A stretch of 64,000 nucleotides of DNA from Puccinia triticina (lineage: Eukaryota; Basidiomycota; Pucciniomycetes; Pucciniales; Pucciniaceae): positions 124,001-188,000 of the forward strand of contig NC_070564.1 of assembly GCF_026914185.1 (NCBI RefSeq). The letters run 5' to 3'. The first letter of the stretch is position 1, and every line of letters begins with the position of its first letter. The translations under genes and the position numbers were made by a program. Shown here in pieces: positions 10,949-26,093 of this stretch. The notes beneath the pieces are model-generated. The model saw only the letters and a list, made by a program, of their open reading frames with translations, was not told the DNA's origin and searched no databases.

Positions 10949-12303
10949 ATGTCTGGTGCTGGAAGTAGCAATCAATTTGAACATCAAGCAAATTTGGAGA
11001 AACATCAAAGAGAAGCAAAAGAAAAGCAAGATCAACAAGAAGAAGAAGATCAAAAAGAAAGAGAAAGACACCTTAAAGAAATAGAAGATAATCAAAAACT
11101 ACACCAGCAAGAAGTGGACAAGATATTCAACCAAAGATCCAAACAATGCCAACAACTCTTCAACAGCATCCAGGACGTTGTGATGGCCAACCCGACCGCT
11201 GAAGACTTTGCAGCCCTCCGCCAGATCTCAATTGTCTCAAACTACGAATTACCCAGTCCGGATCAACCACCTCCTCCGCTATCTCGCGTGCAGAACTAGT
11301 CATCCGCGCCTTCTGCAAAGATCCCCTGGGCACACACACGGCCACCAATCCTCAGTTGTCCAAGCTATATTACGGCGGCATCTTCTTCCAGATCTGGGAA
11401 AAGGAGATAAACAGGACACTCCGCCATGTCTTCCGAGTTGACAAGTTCACCAAAAAAGAGAAGAACTTTGTTGATCAAATTGGCTACAAGCGGGACAATA
11501 TCTCTCGGCTGTTCAGGGCCACCATCAAGTCCGACTTGTTGGCAATTGTGAACAGAACCAACACCAAAGAGCCTTGGGAGATTTTCAAGCTGCTCAAGAC
11601 CAAATACAGCCCCTTGGACCAACAACATAAGCTGTCCCTTGCCGAGCAGATCCTGACCTTGGCGGCCGACAAATCACCATGTAGCAAGGTATCAGTGGCA
11701 AAATGGAGTAAAGTGATGGCTGAACTCCTTCAACACAAAGTGACTGCAGATGAGCTTGGGGGTCTACTGCTCCAGTCTACTTTTGTCGCCCCGGTTGGTG
11801 TTGATGTTCAAAAGTTTGAGTTCACCATTGACCAGAAGTTGGAAGCAATTGAGAAACTGTCTTTCAGCAATGTTACAACGGTGATTCAAGCAGCCTCCAG
11901 CAAGAACAAGAACAAAATCGCTACGCAGCCAATCAACAATGGCTAGATGCCAATGGATCTAGACGCGGTCCATGCAATGCGGCCCCCTCAACCTTGGTAC
12001 GCTCCTCCCCACAAGCGTGGCCTGCAACCACAACACCAGCAATGTCCTCAACAGGATGCCTGACCTCCCAATCTGTCAACCAAGAAGGCGACCAGCTTTT
12101 GTGGACAAGTGCCAAGCAAACATCTCAAGGAATGATACGGCCATATCTGTCATCACTGCAACCAGTACGGTCACTGGTACAATAATTGCTTGGCATTCTG
12201 GTCTGATGTTGAAGCAAAGGAGATCGGAGCGCCACCGGTAGACCATGATCAGCCCCACTCCAACTACATTCCCCCAAACCGACCACCTTTTCCCCACAAC
12301 CAA
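10949..12303 (+). pseudogene. copia gag (nucleocapsid) remnant with CCHC zinc knuckle
   Basis: The frame opening at 10949 encodes a Gln/Glu/Lys-rich coiled-coil-like N-terminus and stops at 11299. The gag core continues in another frame from about 11307 (through KLYYGGIFFQIWEKE) to 11946, so a frameshift lies near 11290-11305. A CCHC knuckle reading CHHCNQYGHWYNNC is encoded at about 12147-12188. The region ends where a solo-LTR-like insertion starts at 12304. Confidence 0.8.
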
Positions 12304-13156
12304 TGTGGTGAACAAAAGAAGTCACTGCGTAAAAATGTCAGGACCTCCGCTGCTCCAAGATGTTTCCCGGGTAAAGTTGGGTGATCTGGGAAACTCCGCT
12401 CCGCTCTGCAAGTACTTGTAGGGGCGCCATGATTGAAAGAATGAGTCAAGTAACGTATAAATAACCACAAAGACACGTAGAAAAGCGGCAATAAACCGTA
12501 AAATCCACCATAAAGTACACAAAAGACAACTCTGCAAGTCAAAACAACTCCGCCACAAGTAGTAATATCTCCGCCGTAAATAATCCGTACCAGAGTAACC
12601 AGAATGAAGTAAAAAGTCCGTAAAAGAAAACAACATCTGATGATGGATTGATGGGAGTGAAAACTATCCCCCTCCGTACAAAAGGGAAAAACAATGTGAG
12701 AAAGAAAACCATCCTCCTCCGCCCGCCTCTCACGCACACCATTCGCCAAGCCCCGCTCCCACAACCACACATGTCATCCACCCATTCCGCTCTCACGCGG
12801 ATCTTCTGTCAACGTTGCTGCACGTCATTGCCCACCTTTGAACTCCTCTCGCCTTAGCTTCCTCGCCCCTGTCTAGCCTTCAATGCCGGGATCCCACACG
12901 CCGCCTCCGCCCCAGCTACGCCCGCTTTGGCTGCCACCGCTTCCCCCAGTCACAGCCTATACTATCCAGTCCGCGCCGGCCTGCTTAAGTTGAGTCCAGC
13001 TCCGCCGCCGCCGCGCGGTTGACATAGCCCCGTGCACCGCCTTGTGATCATTTTCCGCACTGTGCCGCTCCACGCCAGCCTTGCGGAATCCACAGCCCGC
13101 AACCTCCGCAAACCCGTGCGGCCAATTTGGTTCCCCGACCCGGTTTTAGCATCACA
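12304..13156 (+). mobile_element. Solo-LTR-like insertion between copia gag and protease
   Basis: An ~853-base segment starting TGTGGTGAACAAAAG and ending GCATCACA. ACCAA occurs at 12299-12303 and overlaps the right end at 13156-13160. Skipping the segment rejoins the copia reading frame (PHNQ into the protease leader), which confirms an insertion. A related ~900-base copy is at 18396-19295. The interior is rich in TCCGC and AAAGTAAAG words and encodes nothing recognisable. TG...CA ends and a 4-5-base duplication suggest an LTR; a short-TIR DNA element is the alternative. Confidence 0.7.
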
Positions 13157-13160
13157 CCAA

Positions 13161-14340
13161 GTTTGACACCTTGATGTCCCTGAAGTGAACAACGGCAAGT
13201 TCTTACTTGATTCCGGCGCCTTGACACATGTGAGTGGCAACCTCCATATGTTCATCACAAAAGAAGAGCTAGCAATACCAAGGACAATCTCCCTTGCAGT
13301 TGCTAACTGTACTGCTGTGGTCAGGTTCAAGGGTTGAGTGAGGATCAGTACATCTGTCAGCCTTAGAGTCAACTCAGCTGACCTAAAGTCTGCCTTTTTC
13401 TACTTTTTACATATGAATTAATTCATATCTTTTTCATATTAAGAGATAACCTTGTTTTGAATTCACATTTGGTTTCTTGATGCAATTTTAACCCTAGTCA
13501 CGACTTACCAATTCTTTGTAACTCTACTCCTTCCCTGAGTTATTGAGTTGTAGCGCGCATGCGCAGTTGTGATGTGTCAGCGCTACCAGGCGCGCCAAAC
13601 CACATGTACATATGTAAATTACATAAGCAAACTGTGAAATTTTTTGTAGTCAGGATCCCCCTTGCCTGAGGAGGATCTACAGACTTCAGCACACCAGAAC
13701 CACACCCCAGATAACCCCAGGATCACCACCAAAGAGATTACCACGCTCCCAGTATACCTACTGTCACAGGTGCCTAGGATATTGACAGTAAGTAACCTCT
13801 TTCACTGAACATTGTTTATCTCAGAGGTACAACTCTGTGTCTGCTTGATCTGCTCTTCTTTGCTGGCCTTTGCCTTATTCTTTGATAACAGGGCTGCCCC
13901 TGCTTAACATCATTCTTTTTCTGTGGTTTTTGCAAGAAACAAACCACATAGGTTTCTCTTTAAAGAACCTTGACTATCCAGAAGGAAGCTAAAAAATTGT
14001 GGCTGGATTAAACTTGTCTAATCCAGAAGCCCTCCACATTTCTTTGGTGAGAGGAGGCTGTAGCACTCTCTAGCACAGCTTGCCAGCACTCTTCTGAAGA
14101 GGTAGCATTGCCAGTGGACGTGTATTCCCACCAGAATAACCTTGAATATCTTCTTATCTTGAATCTGCTCAGTTTCTCTCTCTCTCTTATATTTGTATTT
14201 TCTTTATCCAAAGAAATCCAAATATTGCCCCCCATTTTCTTGTGTCCTGCTGTCACTATAGAGACTCAGGCTCACAACATCAAAGGGTCCGATTGAAATC
14301 AACAACGTCTACCATTGCCCCGGCGTTGATGGTCTCCCCG
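13161..14340 (+). pseudogene. copia aspartic protease remnant (direct copy), split by a solo LTR
   Basis: The frame carries the protease signature LLDSGALTHVSGN near 13200-13240, continues to RFKG, has a stop just after, and resumes beyond the 13355-14276 insertion with IEINNVYHCPGV (14290-14330). It matches the inverted copy at 14341-14887 closely. Retroviral-type proteases of this family cleave the Gag-Pol polyprotein; this one cannot be expressed whole. Confidence 0.75.
13355..14276. mobile_element. 922-bp solo LTR with ACATC target duplication
   Basis: Begins TGTCAGCCTTAGAGTC and ends AGACTCAGGCTCACA, with short inverted ends TGTCAGCCT/AGGCTCACA. ACATC flanks it exactly at 13350-13354 and 14277-14281. 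The copia protease frame continues across once the segment and one ACATC are ignored. There is no coding content, as expected for an LTR left by recombination. Confidence 0.85.
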
Positions 14341-14887
14341 GGGAATTTTTTTCCAGAGCTTTTGATCTTGCACATTGATTGCAGAAGAATGATTTCCAGG
14401 TCTTCTTCTCAAGTTCCTCTGAGAAATGGACCTTCAAGTATTTCCTCACAACTTCCTCTGAGACGTGACCAAGGCGCCGTTGCAAGAGATAAGGATCAAA
14501 AGATAGAGTTGAAGTGATTTTATTCATTTCAAACACTTCACTACACATAGCTATATACCAACAAAAGTTTCCAAAATGAGTAATAAAAGAAACATTTGAG
14601 GGACTGAGAAGTGTAGCCGTGCGCCCTGAAAAGGTGAGTTGCCATCCCGAGTCTTTCAGATGGCCAACTGAGAGAATTAGACCATAAACACCGGGGCAAT
14701 TGTAGACATTGTTGATTTCAATCAAACCATTCGATGTATTGATCCTCGCTCGACCCTTGAACCTGACCACAACAGTACAGTTAGCGACTGCAAGGGAGAT
14801 TGTCCTTGGTATTTTTAGCTCTTCTTTTGTGATGAACACATGGAGGTTGCCACTCACATGTGTTGAGGCGCCGGAATCAAGTAAGAC
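14341..14887 (-). pseudogene. Inverted copia protease to pre-integrase block
   Basis: The minus strand encodes LLDSGASTHVSGN, the same protease region as the direct copy at 13.2 kb, then continues through IEINNVYNCPGV to a GAG pre-integrase segment (RRLGHVSEEVVRKYL and CNQCARSK). The reading frame is open over the whole block, so it is better preserved than the direct copy. Homology with the plus-strand copia begins and ends sharply at both edges, indicating an internal inversion with partial duplication. Confidence 0.8.
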
Positions 14888-15339
14888 CTTATATCTGGAC
14901 GGCAATCCTTACCAGCAGAGACCAAGTCGCGTCGCAGATCATGGAGTGGATTGAAAACATCAAGACGTCAATTGGTTGCGATCCAAAACACATTCGGACA
15001 GACAACGCGCCTGAATACACCGGCACCTTACAAAAACTCCTGAAACCAACTGGCATCAACTATGCTCCAGTGACTCCATACTCCCCCGAGCAAAACGGTG
15101 AAGCTGAACGTGTGAACCAAACGCTTGGGGAAATGGCCCGCACAATGCTGCACAAGAGTGGACTCCCAAAACACTTCTGGAGTTTTGTGTATCAGGCCGC
15201 GTTGTACATCCACAACAGAATTCCCAACAGCAAAGTACAAGACACAACTCTGACCCAATTACACGGCATCAAAGTGGATCCTAACAAGATGTATCCATTT
15301 GGAGTGGCGGCAATTGTCCTGGTGCCTAAAGAACATTGA
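14888..15339 (+). pseudogene. copia integrase core, N-terminal part missing
   Basis: The frame encodes the second and third catalytic regions of a copia integrase: RTDNAPEYTG (Asp) and YSPEQNGEAERVNQTL (Glu). The segment that should carry the first catalytic Asp is missing at the junction with the inverted block. The frame ends at a stop after VPKEH at 15339. Confidence 0.8.
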
Positions 15340-15571
15340 GAAAAACTTGACCAGCGTGCTCAGGAGGCTCAGCTGATTGGTTTTCCGCCTGCAGGTGGTG
15401 GATGGTTGTTCTGGTCACCATCAAAAAACAGGATAATCCACTCAACGGCTGTCATTTTTCCAGAATTTGTCAACTTACCTGTAAAGAAAGCTACACCTGC
15501 GAAAATCTAAGTACCTGAAGAACTGGCGCAGCATAATCTGCATTCAGTCCTCAACCAGATCATCTTGAAGC

Positions 15572-17880
15572 TTGGCAAAGAACCTACTGATGTTATTCAT
15601 GAGCAAGAGAATAAGGCAATATCAGAACGTTCTCACGCAAGATAGGCACATTCCGTCAACTATCAAAACTGCGTTAGTAAGCTCCAAGGCAATTGAATGG
15701 AGGACAGCTGCAGAATACGAGGCAGAAAAGTTTGACTCACTTCAAGTGTGGGAGCCAGTGGATCCGTTTCCTGGTGCAAAATCCCTTGGATGCCGCTGGG
15801 TGTTCACAATCAAGCCCCAGAATCAGAAGCAGACCCAAAGTCTTTCGCCCAAGATACGTGGCAAAAGGATTCAACCAGAAAATGGGTGTGGATTGCAATG
15901 AAACACATGCTCCAACAGCCTCTCTGAACATGCTCCGCGTACTGATCTCTCTGGCGAACAAGTTCAAATTTCCGATGGCAACGTTTGATGTAAGCTCCGT
16001 GTACCTCTACAGTCCAATCAAGGAGGAGGTCTATGTGCAACCACTGATAGAAATCAGGCCAGAGCTCAAAGGAAAAACTATGAGGCTCAAGAAAGCTATG
16101 TACGGGACGAAGCAGGCAGCGCGCTGCTGGTGGAAATTCTTCAAAGGCAAAATGGAAGGACTTGTATTCTCAGCATTGGAATTGGAACAATCACTGTACA
16201 TGTACAAATGCGGTACGGATTTTGTGATCATTTTGTTACACGTGGACAATGGACTGGCGGTGGCAACAAATCGGGCTCTTTTGGACGTCTTGCAAATGGG
16301 GATGGAGAAGGGCATGAACATCAAGTGGACAAATGGGTTGAACATTGTGGACAAGGACGGTGAAGTGGTGATGGATCAAGCAGGACTATTGGAGCAGATC
16401 ATCAGGGATTAAAAACGGCCGGCACACCCTTGCTGGAGCACCCTCCCGGATGATACGCTTGAAATCAACATTTTTGAACCGGTTTCCCCAACAGAATATA
16501 GGTCTATTGTGGGATCCCTGATGTATCTGGCGGGTGGAACACGACCAGATTTGTCATACAGGGTGAAATTGCTGGCCACATACAGCAATAACCCTTCTGA
16601 ACAACATTGGACAGCCCTGGACTACCTTGTTGGCTACCTCAAAAGATCAGCTGATACAAAACTGGTTTTTAGCAGTCAAGGAAACTCCCTAGATCTATGG
16701 TCAGACGCTAATTGGGGCGGCAAGCACGAGCCGTCAACCTCTGGTTTCTTCATAAAATACCTTGGTAATCCAGTTGCGTGGGGTGCAAAACGCCAGACAG
16801 TTGTAAAAGAATTTGAACAACTGAAAGATTTATTGCTTATTAGAAATGAAACTACAAATGTTCAAGAGCTAAACATTAATAGCGCAGAACTAATTTTACC
16901 TGAAAGCAGATTAAGTTCTGCCTGAGCTGTGGGGCTGAGTGAGGTTGTTCTTGGATGGACAAGGGAGACAGGCTTTGGGAGGATGGTTTGCACGGTGGTC
17001 GGAGGGCGTGAGATGAGCCTGCATGACCAACACCAGTCCTCACTGATTCAGCTGCCGTTTCCTCTTTCTGTTTTCTATCTATCTGTTTCTACTCACGGGT
17101 ATGTCCCGGCTATCTTAGTAGCTTGAGTTTGTCTTGGCGAAATGAGTTTGCTGGATCTAAAGCTGCTTAGCGGACATGGTTCGTCTAAGTCAGCTTGCTG
17201 TCTGTTTGGTGGAAGTAACCACTGGGCTTACACGTAGCTGTCGCTTCCGTGATCCTGTCGAGCAGGTCTGGGTTGGGCTTGGATCCGAGACGTTCCGCGA
17301 GTGATCTTTTAACGAAAGAAGGTTCAGTCAGTCTCAGAATGAGATCTGCTTTTGCCTGAGCTCGGGTACGTACAAGGTTTGGAGTCTTGTTTGTTCTGTT
17401 TGCTGGGCTTTGACCGTTAAGGTTCTTGCTGGTGCTGCTTGCGTAATCGACGGAGCAATATACTTTTAGCTGTCTGTGCCTGGGTTAGGTCTTGGTCTGG
17501 GTTGCGAAAGGGCTTACCTTTCTTTGCAACTGGGTCTGGGTCCTGGCTTAGCCGGGCTAGCTTTTTTGCTGGTTGCTGCGGGTCCTCCGCTGTATTCCTA
17601 CAAGTTGTAGCTCTCTTGACATGTGTGGCCGAATACATAGCTCTGTCTGGAGGTGCCCAGCAACTGGCTGGTATTGCTATCCTCCTGCAAGACATCAACC
17701 ACATCATTCCCCTGAACATCTATTTCAACAACCAAGCGGCTATCCTTATTGCTGGCGACAAAGCGTCAAAGAAGAAGACACACTACCTCAATCGCGCATC
17801 CTATTTCATCAATGACTTTGTGCGAGAAAACAAGATCCAAATCGCGTGGACAAACACACACAACCTGAAGTTTGCATTCT
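15572..17880 (+). pseudogene. copia reverse transcriptase/RNase H remnant, frameshifted
   Basis: The RVT_2-type domain starts near 15600 (AIEWRTAAEYEAE, GCRWVFTIKP), shifts frame near 15820 and continues (RYVAKGFNQK, ATFDVSSVYLYSP, MYGTKQAARCWW). The active-site box reads LLHVDNGLAV instead of a YVDD-type box. A stop lies at 16410, then the thumb/RNase H part follows from 16509 (GSLMYLAGGTRPDLSY, LWSDANWGG). An insertion at 16806-17603 separates WGAKRQTVV from the C-terminal CVAEYIALS and RASYFINDFV motifs. Confidence 0.85.
16806..17603. mobile_element. ~798-bp LTR-like insertion in copia RNase H
   Basis: AGTTGTA occurs on both sides (16799-16805 and 17603-17609), and removing the segment with one copy restores the RNase H frame across the QTVVAL junction. 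Exact ends cannot be fixed within the repeated bases; TAAAAG...CCTACA with an AGTTG duplication is one reading. The segment has no transposase or Gag-Pol motif, so it is probably a solo LTR. Confidence 0.7.
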
Positions 17881-17900
17881 TGGGGGGGGGGGGGGGGGGG

Positions 17901-18225
17901 TGTTAGTGTTAGGGGTAGCCAAGAGTGCAAACTATGTTAGTACATGAGTTGAACTTGTATGTGCGCGTAAATTTGTTCATCGTCATCCTAGACCTAGTTA
18001 CTGCGGCGCTCTACTTGTACATAGTCTACTCCCGGCAGAGCCGAGTACCACCTCCTTTTCTCTCTCTTTACTGAGTTTGGAGTCAATACCCGTGCCGCGC
18101 CTGTGCTGACGCAACGTATTCCTTATTGTCAGGTGAGTAGCAATCAAACCAAGTTTGGAGTCAATACCCGTGCCACGCCTGTGCTGACGTGACATGTTCC
18201 TTATTGTCAGGTTCATATCCTTATA
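17901..18225 (+). repeat. 3' LTR of the copia element with an internal tandem duplication
   Basis: Starts TGTTAGTGTTAGGGG directly after a G tract and ends TTCATATCCTTATA. It is about 100 bases longer than the 5' LTR, mostly because a ~70-base block (GTTTGGAGTCAATACCCGTG onward) is present twice, at about 18077 and 18151. Confidence 0.75.
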
Positions 18226-18395
18226 CGCCTCCTGCCCAATCAAGGCCCCCTGGGAACACCTGAAACCCCCGCTGTGCACAGGTGGCATGATTGGGTGGCT
18301 TCTGGGGCCAAATCTTGGCACATGGCCAATCCCCAGGTGAGCCTACACAACCACTGACTGTGCCAATCACATCCATCAACTTTGAGCTCCTCCGG

Positions 18396-19295
18396 TGTGA
18401 TGAACAAAAGTGGTCACTGCGTAGAAATGTCAGGACCTTGCCAATCCAAGATGATTCCCAGATAAAGTCGAGTGATCTGGAGAAACTACGCTCCACAGTT
18501 CCGCTGCGTTGTAGGGCTCTGAGTGGGATAAATAAAGTAAAGTACGTAAAATAATCTAGCTCCGCAAAGTAAACAGTAAAATAAAGCTCCGCCGCATAAA
18601 GGAGATAAATCCACCACAAAACTCCGCAAAAACTGCAAGAAAACAGCCGTAAAAACTACGCAAAGCACAACCGTAACAAATAAAAAGCAAGTCCGTAACG
18701 TAAAACTCTGCTCCGCAATGTACGCAAAGTAAAAGAAGCACAACAATCCGCAAAGTAAAGTAAAAACCATAAAAAGAGAGTCTGTGGGGAGTATGATGAT
18801 CCCAAATCCTCCCTCCACCACTGTGGTTTTATAGAGAAAAGGAAGAGAACTAAAAGATATCCTCCGCCCGCCTCCCAAGCACGCCATCCGCTAACTCCAT
18901 TCACACACGCACACTTGTCATCCGCCAAGCGCTATACACACACGCATGTCATACGCCAAGCTCCGCTCTCACGCCAACTCCTGTTGTCTCCGCTGCTTGC
19001 CTTTGACCACCGTCAAACTCCTCTCTCTAGCTTCCACGCCCCTGTCTAGCCTATGATGTCAGGATCCCACACGCCGCCCTTCTGGCTGCCACGGCTTCCC
19101 CCAATCACCACCTCCGCTATCCAGTCCGCGCTGGCCTGCTTAGTCTGAGTCCAGTTCCGCTGTCGAGCTCTGTGCGCCGTTGCCTTTGGTTGTGCGCTCC
19201 GCTCCGCTCCGTTCCGCACCGTTTCCGCACCGCCTGTGCGCCGCACTGATTGCTCTGTGGACAATTTGACACATGTTCCAGAATTAATCACCACA
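18396..19295 (+). mobile_element. Second copy of the 12.3-kb solo-LTR-like element
   Basis: Starts TGTGATGAACAAAAGTGG and ends AATTAATCACCACA. It shares blocks with 12304-13156, including AATGTCAGGACCT, the TCCGCCCGCCTC...CACGC region, CCCCTGTCTAGCC and TATCCAGTCCGCG. No clear target duplication is seen (CCGG/CCGT). Confidence 0.65.
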
Positions 19296-19368
19296 CCGTG
19301 AGATTAGGTTTCATTGTGTGAGATTTGAGTGAGCAAGTGCTGAGCCAATTAAGAGCTGTGTGAGCACT

Positions 19369-20423
19369 CTGTTGTGGTGTTCAGACTGGTACATGCGGTG
19401 GAACATTGGATTTGGTGCAGGACTAGCCAACCCGCACTCAAGATGTTTTAGGATTTGGATCTCAAGCTTTGCTTCCGCTTCCGCCGGAATATTCAAGGTT
19501 TGTACTCCAGCTACGCCAACTTAGGTTCAGTTTCATTACACTCTTTTTGGCTATGCTCCTTTTGGTTCTCTCTTTTTGTTTATGTTTCCCTGGCTCTCTC
19601 TATTACTCTGTTAATTGTTTCTCATACTTCCTTCCTGCGGACTATCTCCGCTTTGGGAGCTCTGTTCTCTGGTTGTTGTTTGATTTTGGACTGTTGCGCA
19701 CTTGTTGTTTTGGTTGCTCTGGCAGGTTTCCAATGGTTGTTCTTGTTTTAGTGGCAGACATGCTTTGGACACAAGGGTCAGGTGCATGCTGCTTATCCTA
19801 GACTATAGTTCAAGCTCCACCTGAGCTTGGACAAGTTGGGATGAAATTTCAATCCTAATCCAAGTCCTCTGGTACCCGCCTGGCGGTACCGGGTGTCCAT
19901 CTTTTGCAAAAAATCCATGGGTAACAGCAGTGCAACTGGTACCCAGTGTGGTGTTCAAACCAGTACACACAGTGAAATTTGATTTATGGAGCAGAGCTAG
20001 CTGACCAATCTTCAAGACGCTTTCTGTTCAAGATCTCACAACCACACCCCAAGGCAGCAGACCAGGATAGTTAAGGTTCCGCCTCTTCCTCCACTATTTT
20101 AAGGTTTAGTATCCGCTGGTGCAGGCTTCTCATCCCCTTACATTCTTTCCACTACTTCTTTCCCCAACATTTCTTTCTCTTTGTCCTGCCCCTCCTTTCC
20201 CTCTTTGGCTGTCTCCGCATCAGGGTGTCCTTTCTCATTGTTAGTCCGGTTGCAGAGTGTCACAAGGTTGTTGTGTTGGTTTTTCTGGTTTTTTTCCAAT
20301 GCTTGTTGTAGTCATAGTAGCGGACATGCGTTGGACACAAGGGTCAGGCACACACCACTCATCTTAGACTATAAGTTCAAGCTCTGCCTGAGCTTGGACA
20401 AGTCTCCCATGCAATTTCCATTC
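19369..20423. repeat. Two divergent direct repeats of ~480 bp
   Basis: 19369-19858 and 19948-20423 share, in the same order, a start like GTGGTGTTCARACYRGTACA, a pyrimidine-rich middle, and an end like GGACACAAGGGTCAGG followed by TCAAGCTC.RCCTGAGCTTGGAC. They may be tandem LTRs or a decayed duplicated element. No reading frame is conserved between the copies. Confidence 0.6.
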
Positions 20424-21228
20424 TGATCCAAGGAGGATACCATCAATTTCTGATCATTATTGATCCTGATCCTGATTCTTTCCTGAGTTCCGTGAGTTTT
20501 TGAGCCCATTCCCTGATTCTTTTCTGCATCATTGACCTCCAACTCCACAATCTTCATAGTTTTGAGCCTTGTGCATCCCTTCTCCGCCTCTCCAACATTG
20601 TTTGTTGGACCTATTCCTCTGAATCTCATTCCTACACCTCTGCCAAGGATATCCATTCCCTCCGTCTCTAAAAAAATCCACCCCCCAACCCCACTATCAT
20701 AGTTTTTGAGCCTGTTCTTCTCAATATTTTACAATATGCAACCCAAAATTTGCCCCCTGTCACTACCAAATTTATAAAATCCCAAGGGATTGTGTGACAT
20801 AGATTTCACTCATCTATGACATAGGTTCTTGAAAAATTGACTGTGAAAAATTAAAATTCCAACTGCCAAATGAAGCCAACATCCTGAGTACCAAAATTTG
20901 ACATCTACCCCAGGTCCACAAGAACCAAAATTGGTCCAAATTGTTTTGCTAATGTGAGTCCAATTTGGTAGATTTTCAGAGGTAGTGTTAACAGTACCAC
21001 AGGCCTGGTACACTTTGGGCCACCCAGTGAAAAGTCATGAATTTTTCTTTATGTTTGTTGTTGTTTGTAAAAGTGCGTCAAAACAGGGCCACAATTTTTT
21101 TGAAGGAAAAAAAGACAACACAAGATAATAATGATTATCAATAAGGGCCAGAAACAGCAAAACCCCTCCAATTACACAACAATCTCTATGATCACAATTT
21201 GGGCGTCAATTTTTTACTTTTTCCAACT
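20424..21228. other. Non-coding stretch before a truncated gene
   Basis: I see no exon that could supply the 5' part of the gene ending at 21471. The sequence is AT-rich and similar in texture to the flanking repeat-rich DNA. Confidence 0.4.
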
Positions 21229-21471
21229 AGACATTGTAAGGTAAGAACATATATATATATTTATTTAATTTTGCTCTTATAAAATATCTATCTCCGTTCA
21301 CTTGTTATTTTGTTTTTTGTGGGTGAAAGGAATTACGACAAGCTAAAAGTTGATGACGATGATGATGATGGACCAGAGAAAGCCAGATTAGAAGAGGAGC
21401 GAAAAAAGATGGCAAGAGAGAGAAGAACACAATCGAGGCAACAAAAGGAAGAGAGAAAAAACAAATTATAA
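21229..21471 (+). pseudogene. 3' exon(s) of an unidentified gene, 5' part missing or far upstream
   Basis: The terminal exon (21332-21471) follows an acceptor in TGAAAG and encodes a highly charged tail: NYDKLKVDDDDDDG, then a Glu/Lys/Arg helix ending ERKNKL and TAA. A tiny preceding exon (ACATTGTAAG, about 21232-21241, between AACTAG and GTAAGA) would keep the frame. Codon use and the sharp splice signals look real. No further upstream exon is visible before 10-20 kb of transposons, so the gene is truncated or has a very long intron. It ends 7 bases from the stop of the convergent USP7-like gene. I do not recognise the family. Confidence 0.5.
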
Positions 21472-21478
21472 AAACAGT

Positions 21479-26093
<4,615 letters not shown>

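Larger units (their letters stand above)
10656..18225 (+). mobile_element. Dead Ty1/copia retrotransposon with nested insertions
   Basis: LTR-like repeats at 10656-10880 and 17901-18225 bracket gag, protease, integrase, reverse transcriptase and RNase H remnants in copia order. A G-rich tract (17882-17900) sits right before the 3' LTR in the place of a polypurine tract. Three foreign segments (12304-13156, 13355-14276, 16806-17603) interrupt the coding region, and the protease/pre-integrase block is partly duplicated in inverted orientation (14341-14887). No flanking 5-base duplication is evident. The element is not autonomous. Confidence 0.88.

Noticed and set aside
18396..19295. Direct part of the copia element
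   Set aside because: It lies outside the 3' LTR and matches the insertion at 12.3 kb, so it is an independent LTR-like element.
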